DNA from: Ampullaceana balthica
Taxonomy: Eukaryota; Mollusca; Gastropoda; Lymnaeidae
Direction of reading: 5' to 3'
Assembly (NCBI GenBank): GCA_944989445.1
Contig: CALYLW010000037.1
Span: forward strand, 1,836,501 to 1,900,500
DNA length: 64,000 nt
The stretch's first letter is position 1. Each line of letters begins with the position of its first letter. A program made the position numbers and the translations under genes. Of the stretch, positions 1 to 10,805 are shown piece after piece. Below the pieces are notes generated by a model that searched no databases, was not told where the DNA came from, and worked only from the letters and a program-made list of their open reading frames with translations.

Positions 1-518
1 TCAGCAGATCATCTTAACTCAGTGAATGTGTGTTTAACAAAAGGAATTGTAGGAGGCCATTAACCCTTTTTTTTAAAAATCAGTTTTAATTTGTACCTTT
101 CAGACATCAGGCATGTGGCTACATGGTTGTGCTGCACAATTGTGACAATTCCAATCTTAAGGAATCTCAATCAGCAAAAATCAGACAAGCAAAACAACAT
201 TTAAAAAAATACATGTAATAAAATTTAATTTAAAAAAAACAACAACAAAAAACCTGGGACTTGGGAACCAGTTATCTTAAATTACAAAACGAAATCTGTA
301 AATTTATAAAGTAAATTATTTGTTTATTTTCCATTCTAACTTGTTACTAAAAATGCTCATGGGAGAGGTGAAAGGGTCCTTCCCAACTGCAGCACCCCCC
401 CCCTCAAAGTGTGTAGTTGCCCCACATTTCAGTTGATATTTTGAGCATGATATGTAAACTGGATCTAAACAAATAATATCATGAAACATTTTATTTGTCT
501 GTTATCAGACATACTCAC

Positions 519-3500
519 ATGAAATAACTGCTGGGGGTTCTGTGACATAGAAAATCTGAATGTTTTCATTGTTAAGGAGGGTATCATACGGCTTTGTACC
601 TAGAAGCATCGAAACAAAGGTCATTTAAAAATAATGATTTTAATGATGTTATTAACAATTTCCCTAATAAATTGCATGGTGGTGAAATAAATTTTTTTTT
701 AAAAAAACAACATAAAACTACATTTCATGAAAGATGTTATAGTAAAGAAAAAGAAAAATCAATATGTTACAGATCAATGCCAAACTACAAAAAAGTAATA
801 CATTAATTTTGGTTTTTATTCATGAATAACTTTTAATTCATTCGGTTACATTCAAGAAGAGATTTCCATCATCACATAAAAAAATCTTATTCATACACCA
901 TAACTGATGTACATTGTGCATCTTTGCTCTAAACATTATCTTACAGAATGGCATAATGGAAAAGAAAAAAACCCATTACATGTATTATTTTTCAGAAAAT
1001 TCAGATATCTGCATTTTATTAAAGAAAAATTTGTCTAAGAACAAGAGCATGTATTCATTTCCTGCCTATTATGACTCGTGACTTTGTTATATGTTGTATA
1101 GAGCGATTTTTGTCAAATGTATTTTGAGTGTAGTATGTACCAGGAATTTGTCATAACAAGAACCTTTGATTATTAAAATTGTAAAATATATTAGTGACAC
1201 TACAAATCTCTTTAAATTTTGTATTTAGCATTAATTAGCTAATATAGCATTAGTAATCATTTAACATATACTTTTCTTGATTTCTTAGTAAATCCTTAAT
1301 TTATCTACCGTAATCTAAGCTAATTTGCTTCATTTGCCATAAAAACAGTATTTCCAATATGTTTATGCCACACAATTATATTTGGCTAAACAACTCAATA
1401 GTGTGTCCTGAAAAATAGTCTCGAAAACTTTGCCATGCATAAGAATAAGAGAGCTTTATTTTACTAGAGCAAAATGTCTTTATATAATTCGTCAAAATGC
1501 TTCTTGCCAACATGATCAGTGTTTCTTTTCATTGTTTAAAGTGCTAGCAGTGTAGCTAGCAAATCAATAAGCTTTCGGCCTGGGTAAACCGTGGTGTGGT
1601 GTACCTAGCAAAAATATGGGCTGTAGCCTAGGTGCACTGCCGCTGAAAAAAACATATTGATGGGAAATAATGATAATTATGATGCCCTGATTTCCCTTTG
1701 TATGAAAATAAGCACTTGGGTGTTGATTTGTAGGTCATCCTATTCACATATAAATACATGTACTCATCAATATTACGTTTATTAGAGTAAATTTTATTTA
1801 CATACATATGTATGTATGCATGCATTTAATAAAAATCAATAAAACAAAAATATTAACAAGAACCCAAATAAATTGAACACGTATCTATTTTTCAATTGTA
1901 TTAAACTTTTATTGATTTTTAAAAAGAATTATCTGTTATTTATTTACATTTTATTTCATTGTGTAGGGGGGATTGGAGGGGTATATAAACAAAATTGGCT
2001 CATCTCAACAGCTATCTCAATGTTGTTAGTATTTATAAACCAAGTTAGCTTCCTTTCACTTTCATATGAAACAGAAGTCAATGCCTCTCTTTCATTTCAA
2101 GCCCTTTTATTCTCCCCAGCACGGCTGGTGTTTTCTGTATTTTGTTTATTCCCAGAACCACATCTTTTTGTGTTCAGTGATTTTTGTTTCATATTAAAAT
2201 GAAAAAAAAATGGTATGAATCATTAACATACTTAGTAGTTTGTCAGGACTGTATTATTATTTCATGTTAACCGATTTTCTGGCTTAAGCCTCAGCGATTT
2301 CACATTAAAAGTTTTCCACTGTATATATCTATATTATTAAATATATAAATCAAAGTATGTATGTATGTACAGTGGGGCCCACTTAACTCGAGCCCGGTTA
2401 ACTCGTCAGCTCTATTAAGTCGATGATTTTTTTTTAACCGCCAAATTTTTCTTTGCCTTTGCATTTTTTTCATCGGTTAATTCGATTTTTTTAAGTCGCC
2501 AAGCCCTAAAATTGCAAGCACAAAAGAGTGCCAAATGTGCAACTTATCGTCGATTAGCCCGATCCCCGTCTGTTCGCCTAGCAATGCACTTTGGCATTTT
2601 TAGTTCAAAACAGTGTTGACATCTCGCTTTCTTCGAGACTTCTGGCTATTGTGTGATTCTACGAGATTTCAATAAAAATTACTGGATGTTTTTACTTTCA
2701 ATATGATTCCGTTTGTTGAGTATGTAATCACCAGAGGTACTAAAAAAATCGCATTAGTGGTCTTTAAGCTGTCATTATTTCGCTGTGCATGTTATATTAT
2801 TATCAAACTTAATTCATTTTCTGATGCATTAATCATTTTATTTTTTAAGATAAACAAATATCTTTAGAAAATAAAATAAAGGTTGGTATCGAGAATTGAC
2901 GGTGGTTTTTATATAATTAAATAAAAAATTATTATTATTATTTTAAAAGTTTGTTGTTGCTTTGTTACCAGTAAGATACGTGACTGTGACTAACACGCGC
3001 GTGACGGTGAAATCAAATCATTTTCTTAATACTCTAGTAGATATATAATATACTAATATACACGTCATCACTGTTGTAGTTCAAATTCTGATAAGGCCAA
3101 GGCCGCATTTGTTACTATTTATATTACAAGTTACACGTATCATTTGATTGACAGAGGAAATTCGAGTGCTGTCTCATAGTGACAGATATCCTGCACGTCA
3201 AAAGCATTAAACTTAAAATTACCATATTGATATGTTTTGTTTTTTTTAAATTTGCCGATTCGACGGGCATTGCAAACACGCGCCATGAGGCGAGGCGAAA
3301 AATTTGACTATTAACGCATGCGCAGACAATTATAAACTGGTAAATTTTTAAAAAATTAAATTAAATCGAAACATGACCACAGAGACGTAATCAAAGTCAT
3401 TTACTTCGGAAAAAAAAATATATATATATAAATTCCGGACTAGTCATAACTTTTCCAGACTATTTCCCGACTTTCAAGACCGAGAAAATTATTTTAAGAA

Positions 3501-5687
3501 TACCCGACTGAGTGGGAACCATGGGTTATATTTAAATTGATTGCAGTCTCACCCCCATTACGTTATATTTAAACGGTCCTTAAAAATGAACGGTCTTAAC
3601 AACCTTAGGAAAGAGTGAAGAAATATTAGGGTCCCTATATTCCGATACGATTCCGATTAATTGTCCCATCACTAATTAACGCACATCATGTATATAATTA
3701 TAAAGAAATTTCAAGCGCATGTTAATATTTTGCCGCCATATTGGTTTTCGTTTAACTCAGTGATCGGTTATCTCAGCGCCATTTTTCATACCCCGAGGCC
3801 GTCGACTTAAGCGGGTCCCACTGTATGTATGTATGTATGTCCTTTATAGCTGACTAAACCATTCATCCGATCACCATGAAACTTTTGGAGACTTTTGAGT
3901 ACGCTCCTGGGATGGTAACTGGCAACTTTTTTGCAATATTTAACACTCATGGGGTGCCAGGGCCCATAATATGATTTTTTTCTTATATGAGCTATATAAA
4001 AATTACTTTAAGCGTTAGTTATTAGGTAAATTGATGGATCTTAACCAAACTTTGTAATCACTTTGTATATAACAACTTGGTAGCCAATATTGAAATACTA
4101 TAGTGCACTAATTTCCTAATGTCCATTTCTTCGGGGCTGGGGGCCCAAAATGTCTTTTTTCATAAACGTTTAAGATTGTATTCCCCATTCAAGTATTAAT
4201 GATCTAGATAAATATAGAGAAATATATCTGCTATGAAATTGATTGAAATAAACAGGTGTTTTGAACTTGACATCTTGCACTAATTGGGCCCTGGGGCCCT
4301 TAATGTTTTTTTTTGTTGCTTATATGAGCTATACAAAAATTAGTTTATGTGATAAATACTGAGTAAATGAATGGATCTTAACCAAACGTTGTATATAAAA
4401 ACTTGGTAGCCCATATTAAAATAAAAAAAGGCACTGCACGTCTAATGTCCAATCGTTTAGGGCTGGGGGCCCCAAATGTCTTTTTTTCGAATGTTTGAGA
4501 TATTATTTGCCATTCTATTTTTAACGTTCTTGAGAAATATATCCATGATGAAACTGAATTAAAATGAACAGCATTTTAAAATTTACATCTTACGTGGAAT
4601 GGGCCGGGGGCCCCAAATGTCTTTTTTTTTGGTATACTCTAAGATATTATTTCCCACACAGTTTTTAACGATTTTTGCGAAATATATCCATGATGAAAGG
4701 AATTTAAATGAACAGGTTTTCAAAATGTACATCTTGAACCGAATGGGCCCGGGGGCTCCTTAATGTATTATTTTCTTATATTAGCTAAATAAAAATTAGT
4801 TTAATTGTCAGATAATGAGAAAATAACTGGATTATTACCAAACTTGTTAGCCTATATTAAAACTTAAGAGCCTATATTAAATTACTATAGGGCACGGAAC
4901 TCTTAATGTCAATTTCCTCGGGGCTGGGGGCCCTAAATGTGTTTTTACTCAACTTTTAGTATACTGTATTTCCCATTCAAGTTTACACGATATTGAGCAA
5001 TATAGATAGGTTTATTATATATTTGTAATGAAAATGAACAGATTTTCGAACGTCATATGTTAAACTGATGGTCCCGGTGACCCTTAAAGTAATTTCTTTT
5101 TTTATCTAGATATGTATTCCTTTTTACTGAGATCGTTGCAACGCACGACAGGTCTGCTAGTATAATATAGGCTATAGGCATAGGACTATTTACTCTATAC
5201 TATACTCTATAAGTCTATATTATTTCATTCTAAGTGGACAATAGGCAGCATAAGCTAGAGGCTTATAATGCTATATCGTATAATTTATTATATTTAATTA
5301 TGCCTTTACTTTATGATTATAAATGAGAAAAAGTTTGGGCTTGGGCTTGTGTGCTAGTGAGTACTAACTAGTGCTGGAAATGCATGCAAATGTGTCAACA
5401 CTGTCAATGACTCAATACTCACATATAAAATCTATGAAAGCTATTGATAAAAAATTAAGGCGTATAACAAAACGCAAAGAAAATGTACCTTTATATCCAA
5501 CTAAATATACCCGAAATCCTTCCTTGGCAAAGCTCAGTGCATGGTATTGCATGCGCGGGCTACGACCAATATCGCCTAGCACAACAATACAAATGTTTCG
5601 AGGTGTTTTAGCAATTTTGTTTACAAGAAGATATAAAATTATAAAAACAATTGGTGTATAAAACAGTATGTCGAATGACAGTGACAT
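519..5687 (-). CDS. ALG1: ALG1, chitobiosyldiphosphodolichol beta-mannosyltransferase (N-terminal two exons only)
   Basis: ALG1 adds the first mannose to GlcNAc2-PP-dolichol on the cytosolic face of the ER, an early step of N-glycan assembly. Coding exon 1 is 5489-5687 and exon 2 is 519-599, both minus; the junction keeps frame (G carried over). Exon 1 begins [10 protein letters not shown], followed by a hydrophobic signal-anchor (about residues 6-28), then [20 protein letters not shown], the hallmark GT33 N-terminal motif that binds donor/phosphate in the family. Exon 2 gives [15 protein letters not shown], which lines up with the SKPHDELLQNNRIQIV stretch of vertebrate ALG1. Donors are AAAG/GTACAT (exon 1) and CAT/GTGAGT (exon 2); the exon 2 acceptor is CTTCTAG. 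An in-frame GTG lies upstream, but 5687 is the first ATG. The remaining exons must lie left of the window. Intron 1 (600-5488) is swollen by a Helitron and a nested DNA transposon. Confidence 0.9.
600..2327. other. ALG1 intron 1, left part, no gene seen
   Basis: AT-rich intronic DNA. It holds short TATG runs around 1800-1815 and short chance reading frames without recognisable motifs. I see no exon, RNA gene or bounded repeat here. Confidence 0.5.
2328..5160 (+). mobile_element. Non-autonomous Helitron, interrupted by a nested Tigger-like element
   Basis: The left end begins TCTATATTATTAAATATA directly after an A, followed by a TATG microsatellite. The right end is CAGGTCTGCTAG followed by T. 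This fits the Helitron rules: 5'-TC, 3'-CTRR, insertion between A and T, no target duplication. The inside (3840-5100) is made of diverged subrepeats alternating around a 'gggctgggggccc' core and a 'ttatatgagctata' core, common in non-autonomous Helitrons. Without the nested 1.45-kb insertion the element would be about 1.38 kb. It encodes no Rep/helicase. It lies in ALG1 intron 1. Confidence 0.72.
2370..3823. mobile_element. Tigger/pogo-like non-autonomous DNA transposon nested in the Helitron
   Basis: Terminal inverted repeats read CAGTGGGGCCCACTTAACTC (left) and CAGTGGGACCCGCTTAAGTC (right end, reverse complement), 17 of 20 matching. A TA dinucleotide lies at both ends, the Tc1/mariner/pogo target duplication. 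The insertion landed in the TATG microsatellite of the surrounding Helitron, which continues on the other side. At 1.45 kb with no long reading frame, it is a deletion derivative. The CAGTGG...TTAACTCG termini resemble Tigger-group ends; subfamily assignment is inference. Confidence 0.8.
5161..5488. other. Intronic low-complexity DNA between Helitron and ALG1 exon 1
   Basis: CTATA-rich simple sequence (about 5160-5280), then ordinary AT-rich intron up to the donor of ALG1 exon 1. No gene seen. Confidence 0.5.
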
Positions 5688-5961
5688 AGTAAGGTGCACT
5701 GCTGGATTGGTTAGTGCAAGCACGTTAAAGATAAAATTCCATTGTTTATATTAGAACCTGACAACTGAAACGTGTCACTCTCTTGTGAAAAGAATGTAGT
5801 TAATTTATTAAATAGAAAACATCCGCTTTGTCATCTTTAAACGGTGAGATATAAAATGTACTAATGTCCAGTGCTACCAGACTTAGGAGAAGTTCCCCAG
5901 ATTTTGGTAAACTGACTACCAATAGCCGCAGCTATTCCTTATTCTCATTGTTCAACTAGGA
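5688..5961 (-). promoter_or_regulatory. 5' UTR / presumed promoter side of ALG1
   Basis: This is the sequence immediately upstream of the ALG1 ATG on the minus strand. The reading frame stays open for a few codons upstream but without an ATG. I see no convincing TATA box. The start site cannot be placed from sequence alone. Confidence 0.3.
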
Positions 5962-6152
5962 TAGGGTCAGCAACCTGCGGCTCGTGAGGCGCATGCGGAT
6001 TTTTCGATGTCAAGATGCGGCTCTCCAGTTCCATGCGCAAATATTAATATTTATATTATTTTATTTTCAAAACTCAAGTTAGTGGCTCTAAAAAAGAGGG
6101 AAATTTTATAAGTAATTTTTGTCTCTTCCGTCTCAAAAGGTTCTGACCCCTG
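5962..6152. mobile_element. hAT-type MITE (191 bp)
   Basis: The left end reads TAGGGTCAGCAACCTGCGG; the right end in reverse complement reads CAGGGGTCAGAACCTTTTG. The ends are flanked by an imperfect 8-bp duplication (aactagga / aactcggg, 6 of 8). The internal 'GCGGCTCGTGAGGCGCATGCGG' type motif is shared with the MITE at 51708-51914, so both belong to one related hAT group. Confidence 0.6.
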
Positions 6153-6269
6153 AACTCGGGGATTATATTTACATGTATTCTGGAGAAGAAAAAAAAACGG
6201 ACATTGGAAACTTTCATATATGATATTGCTCAAAAACAAGGGATAAATATATAAATATTAAAATTCCAT

Positions 6270-7052
6270 TAAAATTTAAGTTATGTTTTAAATATTTTCT
6301 TTTCCAATTTATTAATAATTTAGATTTGTGTTACTTACATACTTTTCCATCGTATTATTATGATTTATTTACGTGCATACGTCGTAAACAAAAATGTTTT
6401 TCTTCCTTATTTCTTGCATAGCTGAACGAATTTGCTGCGTAAAGTAGTAATATTTGTGATACTATGGAATTACCGCGACTTAACCGATTTCGTGAAATAA
6501 TGAATAGCAACTTAACGGGATCTATATCTTATCTGTTTACAGACGCTCCTTCTATACAGAAGATTATTGCGTCCTACGCTTATCTATGGTTTGTGTTTAG
6601 TCCTGCATTTTTATTAGAGATTTAAATGTTGATAAAGTGTTGGTTTTCCTGGATTCTTCAGGCAACCCATTCCACGCCCGAATTCCGGACGGGAAGAAGG
6701 AAAACTTGTATGTGTTTGTTCTTGCATACGGAATAAGAAAGGTGTTTTTATCCTTATGTCTATCTGAGGGTTGTATTAAGTTATCTTTGTGTTGTATTTC
6801 TAAATTAGAATTAATTGCTTTATGTATGATTACTACTTTGCTCTTGGTTCTTCTATCCTCTAGTGTTTCAAGGTTTAATGATTTAACTAATGGTGTTACT
6901 CTTGTCAGTTTCGAATATTCTCCAGTAATGAATCTGGCAGCTCTTTTTTGAATTTGCTCTAGTTTATCAATGCGTTATAATAATATAATTAATCAAAATT
7001 AATTGATTAATCGATTAATCAAACCAACAAATTTTAATCAGTACCCAGCCTA
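6270..7052 (-). mobile_element. Remnant hAT-like MITE, same family as 23182-23600, split by a LINE fragment
   Basis: Bases 6270-6530 match the reverse complement of the internal part of the intact element at 23182-23600 (shared blocks include CGACTTAACCGATTT and CTTATTTCTTGCATAGC). The homology resumes after the LINE insert with TATAATTAATCAAAATTAAT (about 6975) and ends with CAGTACCCAGCCTA, the degenerate counterpart of the TAGGGCTGGTACTG terminal repeat. The left terminal repeat is not recognisable. The two halves are separated only by the LINE tail 6531-6973. Confidence 0.65.
6531..6973 (-). pseudogene. 5'-truncated LINE, C-terminal end of reverse transcriptase ORF (CR1/L2-like)
   Basis: On the minus strand an open frame of about 125 codons runs from near 6972 to a TAA at 6597-6599. 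It lacks a start codon. It contains IQKRAARFITGEYSKLT, YARTNTYKFSFFP and GIRAWNGLPEESR, typical of the region after the RT domain in CR1/L2/jockey-type LINEs (RRAARF...Y..FFP..I..WN.LP). After the stop comes a short 3' UTR containing the 'gacgcaataatcttctgtatag' block also found near 43500. The 5' truncation is typical of target-primed reverse transcription. A decayed relative lies at 42030-42335. Confidence 0.8.
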
Positions 7053-9578
7053 ATTTGAATATAAACTTTTTATTAAGGGCCAAACAAGTAACAGTACACC
7101 CGCAAAAGCTCTATGTTGACCTATACAACGGGACAGCGTCCACGGCATTAACAAGTTTCTTATCTTTGTTATTGTTAATGTGTTGTACCAAATCTCCCCC
7201 CCCCTTTTGAATAATTTTCAAATTGGTACTTAATTAATTAAAGTTAATTCAAAATAGTTATCTTTATTCTTTAAAATCATGTCAATTGAAGGTATTTTTA
7301 CGAAATGTTTCGGCATCTATATTATAAATAATGTTTCACTGTTAATTACTAAATTATTGTCTTTTATAAAGCTTAAATTTAAAAAATTATTCTGTTCACT
7401 GTTGACACAAATTGATTGTGTCTGTTTTAATAAAATAAAAAGTATTAACGTAATACATAAAAAATTTATAACGGAAACATACATAATTTTACATTTTGGT
7501 GTCACGCCTTGTGATGGTGTCACCCGGTGCAGTCAGCACCCCTCGCACCCCCTAGTGACCCCACTACTTAGTGTAACTTACTAATTAATTTCCTGTCGGT
7601 GACCCGTAAAATAGCATACAAAAAAGAGTGCAGATGAAGATTGGAGGTGATTGTTCTAATAGATACTAATGTTTTAAGATGGACTAGCGAGGTATAGCAC
7701 TCTTATGTTCGTCGTCGCTCTTTCATCGTGCGCTCTTTAATGCCACGTGAAAACAATTTAAAGAAGGAAAATCTTCCCAACATATTTCAGAAAAGCATTT
7801 TACTAAAAAAAAATTAGTTTATTAATTAATAGAATGACATTTTTTAAGGTTTAAATCTTGTCTGTCATACTTTAAAAACATTTATTAATTTTAAAAAATT
7901 TGTCTAACTTTTGAACGTGTCAAAAATTTAAGTATTATTTGGCTTACTTTTGTAACTTTCAAGATTTAAGTCAATCATTATTAAAGAATTATTTAAGCCG
8001 GAAAAGGTATAACGTGGCATTTTGACTCAAACATAATTCGAGTAAATTCTCACTGTCTTTTCCCCTTTTAATAAAATTAATAAAGGATTCACTTGCTTAC
8101 CTTTACTGCTGCAATAATGTGGAATTAGGAATTGTAGACAAAATACTTGAATATAACAGATTATATCTTCAATAATATGCTAGACGTTTTTCAACGTTAA
8201 AAATTCATCGCTGCAGATGCGCAGGTGCGGTTCTGATCGGAGTCGTTCAAAACCAACTTTACTTCGGCTACCAATCGTTAGCATCAAGCGATCTATCAGT
8301 GAAAATCATTTTATACAAAATCGACAACACTGCAATGTTTTCTTGTGAAAATAATTGTGTGTTTTCTTGAACATATACTCAAGAAAAGTAAGCTTCTTAG
8401 AGTGCATTATATTAACATAGATATGCATTTTTGCACGCCTTTAATAAATATAAATAAAACAAAAAAGATTAACTTACAGACCTTTTAATGCATAATTTTC
8501 CTCTAAAAAAGAAGAAAACAACAAAGAAAACCCATCTTTTGATTTTTTTAAAATAAAAATCTTATCCCCCCCCCCACTGTGGTGGAGGGAGTAGTTAGGT
8601 GGGGTTCGTCTCACCGGCTTACTCCATGTTTTTGTATGTCTAAGCCCAGTTGGCTTTATATCATTTAAAACAAAAGACACTGCCTCTTTCATGTCCAACA
8701 TTTTTAATTCTCTCTCTGGTGCGGCTGTTTCTTTTCTTTTTTTCCTAATTTATTTTATTGTAGTTTGTTGGACTGTTTTATTATTGCGTGTTAACTGATC
8801 TTTTTTACTATTAAGTTTTGGCATTTAACGTTGTTTCATTGTTTTTCGTAATTTTTTTCCAAGGTGAAAAAACTTTTGCGTCTCTTTTTTTTCTTTGACA
8901 TAAAATAGTACACAGTAAGATTTTATATTTTGGTGTCACCTCCCCCCCCCCTGACGGTGTCACCCGGGGTGGCCCCCCCCCCACTTCACCCCCTAGTGAC
9001 GCCACTGACTGTAGTAGTTAGGAAAAGTAAGGGCGGGCTGTGACTTAAGCCAACATTTCCTGGGGGGGGGGAGTAACTTTGGGGCACACTTTCCCCACAA
9101 TATCCCTTTCTTTCGCCACTGTCTTCTATACAAAAGTAAAATGAAATCTACACTTGTAACATCTGGGGAAATCTTGGGATACATCTGGACAAACCTAGTG
9201 AATTTTGACAATTATAAATGGCAGCATTTATATTTATTTGTTCTACTGTACATCATAGCCATTAATTCACAACAAACGCCAAGGCTAAGGGGTTTATCAT
9301 AATATGACATGAAAGTGTCATAAGATCCCGACAAAACCATTGTGAATTCTTATATTTTCAAACCTTAATGAATAATTCCTGTATATGTAACCTACGTTTT
9401 TTAATTATTTTTTTTCCAGTTACAATTCAATGCATTTTCATTATTTACAGTTTCAGTTACAAAGTTAACACTACTTACTCTACTACAACTTTACTTTTAC
9501 TACTACTACTAAAAACTAAAATAATAATGGAATGAATCATAAAATTTTAATGACAATAATTTCAATTAAAGTCATGTA
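7053..9578. repeat. Intergenic DNA with two related GC-rich repeat ends
   Basis: No cellular gene is seen between ALG1 and ANKRD54 here. Bases 7498-7568 and 8930-9009 are related: 'tttggtgtcac', then 'ggtgtcacccgg', then 'ccccctagtgac(c/g)ccact'. The reverse complement CAGTGGCGTCACTAGGGGG looks like a hAT-type terminus and resembles one end of the 43909-46215 element (CATGGGAGTCACTAGG). I cannot find the opposite ends. Poly-C/poly-G runs near 8568, 8943 and 9060 may be assembly-sensitive. Confidence 0.4.
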
Positions 9579-10092
9579 CATTGGAACCTCGATATTATAT
9601 GTCTCATAAATATGTCCTTAATTTAATCTGTTCCAGACCCTTGGCCGTATAGTCGTATAGTATAGTCATATAATATTAATTAATATACCAAAAAGGACAT
9701 AGACTACATATTTTTACTATATATGTACTTATAATACTTATATTTATATAGAGGGAAAATGAAAAGGATTAACACATTATCCGTTCCCATGGAAAAAATG
9801 TTTTAAAAAATCATATTGCTATTTAAAGATTTATACATTTATTGACATGGTTGTATAAAATAATTTAAACACTGCCTAATACTAAATACATAAATAAAAA
9901 ATTGTGATGAGGGGGGGGGTGTGAAATCAGCCAAAATTGTGTGATGTCATTAATGAACGACCCCATACAAGTTGTAGCAGGCGGGTTGTATTCCAAACAA
10001 AGGTAGTACACCTAGCAAAATGTTTCGCATCAAAATAGGACGTATACAAAGTTGGACTTAAACAAAAGCAAGCGTATACTGAGGTACCACTG
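9579..10092. mobile_element. Tigger/pogo-like MITE (514 bp)
   Basis: Left terminus CATTGGAACCTCGATATTAT; right terminus in reverse complement CAGTGGTACCTCAGTATACG. Both are flanked by TA. The interior is AT-rich and non-coding and includes 'ttccagacccttggccgtatag' type sequence. It sits about 0.7 kb upstream of ANKRD54. Confidence 0.65.
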
Positions 10093-10805
10093 TAAATCTA
10101 CACACGTCACTATAACTATATGCCTATTGGAGTTAAAAATCTTTGTTAAAAATATGACAAAACAGTAGTTGAGCTTATAAATTATAGTTAGTTAATAAAT
10201 CAAGCTTATTGGTAACGCTCTTAGAATAATATAAGTATAAGTCGTTCGCAAATTTAATTATAATATACAATTAATATTTATTATCATTATAAAAAGAAAA
10301 GGGTGTTTAATGGTCATCAACAGTGCCATTGATCAATTGCTCTAAAGCTCATACATGATCATGGCAAGCTTTGTCCTGCTGCACCACATTCATTCTTACC
10401 TAAAACATTTCGTGACTTATTATTTGAAAACACTGACTTTCTAGCAACAGGATTTCTGCCTTTAATTCTAGCACCTTTAATTTTTAATTAATGAGTTGTT
10501 ACCCTTGTGACAACATATGTGAATTGGGCTGAGCCTTTTAGTTTTCTGGGTACCTGCCTTGGGGTAAGACTCTTAATCAGCGTGAATCTCTTAACTGACT
10601 GCTAGTCTGTTGTCACCTACTTTGGGTTGCCCTGGGTATTTTATTGAATTATTCCCCAACCACCTAACATATCTTTTGCCACCTGATTATTTATTTCATA
10701 ACTTTAATCTGTTAACTATTTTTTAAAACATGTTATATTTTCAGAGAAGCCTCCTTTGAACCCTAAGGATTAATTTTGTGATTGTAAAATTTTTAGGAGA
10801 ATACA

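Noticed and set aside
5688..5723. ALG1 translation starting at the upstream in-frame GTG (5723)
   Set aside because: Non-ATG start is not needed; the ATG at 5687 gives a normal signal-anchor N-terminus.
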